Positions 59,111 through 64,000 of a DNA stretch of 64,000 bases are shown here, piece by piece. The stretch is from Callorhinus ursinus (taxonomy: Eukaryota; Chordata; Mammalia; Carnivora; Otariidae). Position 1 is the stretch's first letter. The number at the start of each line of letters is the position of its first letter. Both the position numbers and the translations under genes were made by a program. Location: positions 54,913,707 through 54,977,706 of the forward strand of contig NW_020312848.1 of assembly GCF_003265705.1 (NCBI RefSeq). The letters run 5' to 3'. The notes beneath the pieces are model-generated. The model worked only from the letters and a program-made list of their open reading frames with translations. It had not been told where the DNA came from and searched no databases.

Positions 59111-62100
59111 TTGGAAGGATGCAGGATGGGATGTCTAGATATTAATCAGCATGATTAATTTTATTTTATGTCCACTGTAGGGTTATTTCTCTATGGTTAA
59201 TCTGTAGGCTTTTAAAAGTCCATTATACTGCCATGGAATGGAAAACATGGTCATACTACAGGAACACTGAGATGCTATTCTCAGAATAGTTTCTAAAATT
59301 TTAGATTAAAAATTACAACAAATATAAAGGTAGAAAAAAATAAAAGTATAATTATTTGTGGACAGTAATAATTCATTGCTTACATGTGTACCTAGCTGAC
59401 TTTTTGCGCATGTGCCTACCAAAGCACATTTAGAGAAAAGCAAGACTTGAGTTTAGAAAAGTAAACAGATATTCTTCTTAAAAATACACCTATTTAATCT
59501 GTCTTGCTCTCTATCTCCTGATCTTTTGAAAAAGCTTTTGACTTTGCCTATCTGTAGTGGCATTTAGAAACACCAAAGAGACAGTGACACTTCTAGAATT
59601 AAGTATTATAAAAGTATGAGGAACTTACTTTTCAATAGATAAACTGCTGTCCCAGCAAAAGCCCAATGTTGGTTTTAGCTAGTTTTTCTTTAATCTTCAG
59701 GATTGCAGCAGAAAGCTGATACTGAAACCATGTCTGCAAGTTCTAAACTAAATGAGTTTGATGGTGTCAGCTTAACTGGAGCCAAAATAAGCCTACAGTA
59801 TATGTTTATAGTGTCTGTTTTATACATGTCTGGAGCAAAGGAACTATTGAAGTTGAAATACTTCTCACCCCTGGAGAGGGTAGTCCTTCAATGTCATGAC
59901 AAAGGTCACTGACAGGGCAACATGGAGAAGACAGCTTCTGGATATCAGAATACAGTTTCTACAACCTGTCAATTCCTCACTTTTACAAAAAACAAACTGT
60001 AAAAGTATTTTCATAAGAAAAAGAACACACACACATATTTGTACACATTTACATGTTCAAGTTTAAAATATTTATCTTTGATGTGTGTACAGAAAAGTGT
60101 AAATTGTAAATTGTACAAATATAAATGTGTAAATTTTATATTTGTTAAATTGTAAATTGTAAATTGAACTATTGTTGTATTTGGAAGCAATTTTACTCTG
60201 AATTGTATGAAATATTACCAGAAATAAGAAAGCTTCACTTATATATCAATGTAAAAAAAATCATGGCTTTGCCCAGGTTAATAGTGAGTGTTACTATTAG
60301 GTGCTGAATTAGGTTGCTGAATCAAGTATGAGGAATATAACCCCTATTTCAAAGGAACAGAACATTTTCAAATCCTTTGGCATACATAAAAGATATTTAT
60401 TTTTATCTAAAGTGGTCATCACCTTAATTTCAAATTTCATTTCTCACAGCATCCCCCGCTTTTTTGAGCAGAATGATTTTCAAATGTTGATTTTCTTCAG
60501 TTATAAAGACAAATTATTCAAAGGGTATTCTATCCTAATTATTACAAATTTCATTTTAATGTTCAAGATGCTGGTATGTGGAAGTTAGTATGTGATCTAA
60601 TGGACCACCCTCAGTATTGATCAACTCATCTATGTGATGTCTTGTTGCGTTGCTATACTGACCTCTGCAGGCTTCTGAAGTTGGGAACAACTTTGTGCAT
60701 AGCGCTGTCAGCCACTGTGGACTAAAATTAAGTTTATTGTCACTAAGGACTTGTACACTTCAAATTACTGATAAACTAAGATTTGTTTTTATTCTATCTT
60801 TGATAAAGAACTTTGTGTATATACATATATATATATATGTTTTGAAGAATGATTTCAAAAGTAGTATTGGTCATTTAGTACTAAATAAATTTCTTGCCTG
60901 TTTAAGCTGAAAAATCTCCCTTTCAAATGAACATTTAAAAATCATTTTTATCTTTAACATAGGAAAAGATTATTGGTGAGTTAGCAGTTGCAATGATTTT
61001 AGTTGAAAATTGTTCCTTTGCAAATAAAATATGTTGACTCTGATTTTCTCCTGAGTGCAGTTTGGTTCTATCTTTCCATCTGTTACTACTTATTAAACAC
61101 TTTTCACTTGCAAGTTAGGGAACCACTTACAAAGTTATTGAAGCTCAAAGAAGACTGTCTATGAATTCAGATATAAATAATACAAATAGTAAATAAGTAT
61201 TCTGAAGTATCTATGCTGAATTCAACTTTATCAAGTAGAACTGTACATTCCTATAAAGAACCAGTCTGTTCTTTCTAGCTTAAGTCTTTTTACCCCTCTG
61301 TAATTTGTTTCCAACATTTGTTCATGCCCAACTATAACTTTCCAATTAGTCTCTGACACTTCTTTTATACATATATATATCATTTGTAACTCATGTTCTA
61401 CTCTGGTTGATTTGCAGAGCAGTGCCCCAAACTTTATTTATGTTAGCAACAAAAGCATGTTGAACTGCAGCTCTGTGTATGTGTATTTGTGGTTTAACAA
61501 ATGACAAAATACAGGATACTTAAAAATTTGGTCCTGGAAATGTATTTTTGTCTGGTTTATGTTTTCCTTTGCTTTCTTTGTACTTACTGATTTTAGTAAC
61601 TATTTCATCCATTTCCTACAGCTACCCAAACTATTTTCTTAAATAGATATAAGAGATACTCAAGCAGCTTCTAGCACTCCATAAAGTAGTGAAATCATTT
61701 ATGAAATGAACTTTCACTAATGCATCTTTGAAAATCGAACTGTCCTATGTTCTGCCACCTTCTCTCCATTTATAAAACTACAGATACTGACTCCAGGTAG
61801 CTCATCTCATCCTAGCTTTAGATGACTGAATCCTGTGTCCCAGTATTTAAATAGTCTAAGACATTATAAGGCTATCACTTAAAACATACACCGATGTTAA
61901 CAATATTTGATCAGTTTAGCCAAAATATGCACTTTTATATAAAATATACAGACAAAACCAGGGCAAAAAAAGTATACTTAATATATTATCCTTAAAAGTT
62001 CTTAGAAGAAAAATTGGGAAAATTTTAATAGTGACTATGTATTGAAAATCTTAAGGAATTACTGTTAACGTTTTATGTGTGTTCCAGTTATATTTCTGAT

Positions 62101-62399
62101 AAGTCCTATGTCAGAGATACAAGTGAACTATTTCCTGATGAAATACACAATGTCTGGAATTTGCTTCAAAATATTCCAGTGGTAATGTATGGGTGGGGCA
62201 AGGAGTGGTTGGTGAATATACAGATGAAACAACAGTGTCTTTAATAATCTAGGGGTGAATACCTGGAGGTATACTATTCTATTTATATGACTTTTTCCAA
62301 TAAAAACTTGAAAATAATAATTAATTCATACCTTATCTTCACAATCATTCAACTGAACCATCATCTCAAACCTGGGTCACTGAGGTTCTTCTCTATCCA
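59111..62399. other. Long AT-rich interval, no gene supported
   Basis: Contains a small TTGTAAA-type repeat cluster at about 60097-60167 ('gtaaattgtaaattg…taaattgtaaattgtaaattg') and a (TA)n run at about 60820-60839. A splice-acceptor-like 'tttttctttaatcttcag' precedes the 69-codon frame at 59703-59912, but no donor or family match supports an exon. The frames at 60328-60588 and 60695-60910 are AT-rich chance frames. Confidence 0.4.
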
Positions 62400-62740
62400 T
62401 ACTTTTCTAACACAAAAATTACCACTGTAGACCTGGTCTGTTTCACTCTCACCAATGACCCTAACTGTCCTTTCTTCTACTTTATGGGTAGCATTTGACT
62501 TCCCAAATAAACTACTCTGTTCTATACTATGATATTTCATGCCTACACAACTTTGCATGTATTATTCCATCCCATTCTCCATGTGTCTACTCTTCCTCTT
62601 GTTCCTTCATAAATGGATCATTTCTTCCAAAAATCTCTGATTTAGTTAAAACCTCAAAAAAAAGGCTAGTTATTCAATCCATCTTTTTTCTCACAGCTCT
62701 ACTCTGCAGTTTTTATTATTACACTTAATCACACAGTGTG
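62400..62740 (+). repeat. Possible L2 LINE fragment
   Basis: Pyrimidine-rich order 'cctggtctgtttcactctcacc…', 'cataaatggatcatttcttccaaaaatctctgatttagttaaaacc…' and '…tttattattacacttaatcacacagtgtg' is reminiscent of the L2 3' region ('…cttccctgacc…ccctctatcac…'). Weak. The frames at 62361-62558 and 62495-62728 overlap it. Confidence 0.38.
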
Positions 62741-64000
62741 ATTTTTGTCAGTTGACACATATCCAACCTTAAGTATTTAAAATTTCATTGAATGTAATTT
62801 CACTGACTACAAGGCATGAATTTTATTTCTAATTACATTTGACTTCCCTACTCTTGTTTATTCTCCCCTTCCTTATTCTCTCTTGCCTGTTTTTTATTCA
62901 TGTTTTACTGTTACAATGTATTTTTTCAGGACTGCCTTAAATTATTTTGGGTACATTTTGGAGCAAGTATAAATGAACTAACAATCTTCCTTGCTAATTG
63001 TGAAACTCTTCAGGCAGCCAATGCCTCTTGTTGACTTGTCTACACCCAGCAATAAAATAATCTTCAACTGAACTGAGAAAACAAACAAAATTTAAAAGAA
63101 TGGTTGGTAAATTATTTACCATAGAAGGAGGACAGTGAGAGCTTGCTGGAATTATCCAATTTACAAAGTGCTCTAAAGTAAATACCTAAACTTTATTTTC
63201 CATTTTATATTTTTAACGTATAGAGTTATTACTTTTTGTTACATAAAACTGGATGTACTTTACTGATTTGGAGCATTGTTATTATCACCATTCATTAAAA
63301 TCATGTAGTATTCTTTTTGTTGTTGCTGTTTTGCCTTAGAAGAACAAATATTTAATAGTTACAATGTGAGATCAAAGTACATATTACTTCACAGGTTGGT
63401 CAGTTTGTTTTAGGCAAATTGTAAGTAATCATGAGGACAGATTTGTACACATGCTAATTTACAAACATACTTTCAAAGCTAAGTGTAGTTTTTATCTTAA
63501 ACAATCAAGTATTCTTTCATTTATTATAGTTAAATTAATAATCAACATAAAAAAGTAATGGGAAAGTGGAAGATATAATTCTGCTCTTAAGTGTTTTCAT
63601 GTAATTTCAGTCCGCTTTAAATAATATTCCTGGATTATGAATAATTATAACTATGGGCTATAAAATCTAAGCAACTTTATTAAAATTCATAAATTTTCAG
63701 AATAGGAAAATGCCATATGCAAATATTTTTAATATAGTAGACCTTTATGGTAGCATTCAGTCTAAAATGCAAAAGAACTATTAGGTCGTATTTAGGGTGT
63801 TAAATTGTCAGACATACTTGTATAAATACCAACAGGAATAGACAGAAACTTAGTTGTTTTAGGAAAGAATGAAGATATTACTATAATCCTCCTGTCCATG
63901 AAATTTACTTTTATATTAACAGTTTTAACCATGATTGTAAATAGAACCGAAGGGCTGGCTTTACCACGGGATAAGTTCAGGCACCTTAGGGCTTACACAA
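62741..64000. other. Unassigned AT-rich interval to window end
   Basis: No gene, named repeat or RNA gene recognised. Confidence 0.4.

Noticed and set aside
59703..59912. Possible exon preceded by a polypyrimidine-CAG acceptor-like sequence
   Set aside because: No matching donor, no known protein similarity, and such acceptor-like strings are frequent in AT/T-rich DNA.

Overview
The window looks like intergenic or intronic DNA from a mammal of the order Carnivora. The diagnostic signal is a set of tRNA-Lys-derived carnivore SINEs (SINEC/CAN-SINE), with the 'cctgggtggctcag' head and the '(A)AATAAA…TCTT(A)n' tail. They occur on both strands and most have readable target-site duplications. None has the dog-lineage SINEC_Cf head. 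Together with the style of the young L1 3' UTR, this makes an arctoid caniform (bear, seal or mustelid type) more likely than dog or cat; that is an inference. I see no intact protein-coding gene, no exon chain with convincing splice sites, no tRNA, rRNA or snRNA gene, and nothing bacterial or viral beyond ordinary old transposable-element sequence. The open frames (all under 216 codons) are explained by repeats, by the antisense of a pseudogene, or by chance.

Layout. 0-9 kb: antisense L2 remnants carrying young SINEs and one young 5'-truncated L1 (3211-4040), then an old antisense L1/HAL1-like fragment split by a SINE, and a complete hAT miniature element (8588-8809) with a perfect 8-bp target duplication. 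9-21 kb: AT-rich sequence with two L2 tails and a SINE at 15.1-15.35 kb that appears to carry a 30-bp 3'-transduced segment. 21.4-22.7 kb: a near full-length processed GAPDH pseudogene on the minus strand. 22.7-26 kb: an L2 and a MIR.

26-53 kb is poorer in recognisable transposons than the flanks. It holds one old antisense L1 that was itself interrupted (30.6-32.2 kb), an L2, a nested SINE pair, an old sense L1 (38.6-40.2 kb), one further SINE, and several unique, GC-balanced, motif-rich blocks (about 27.5, 29.5, 36.3-37.2, 42.8, 43.4 and 45.5 kb). These are the best candidates for conserved non-coding regulatory elements. 53-59 kb returns to dense repeats: an internally deleted old L1 with nested SINEs, two severely 5'-truncated SINEs, a MIR, an old MaLR-type LTR and antisense L1 sequence. 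59-64 kb is AT-rich and largely featureless.

No new biological system was found. The most useful observations are the SINE 3' transduction, the GAPDH retrocopy with its active-site cysteine lost and an odd C-tract in its tail, the unidentified 247-bp insert inside an L1, and the candidate regulatory blocks.
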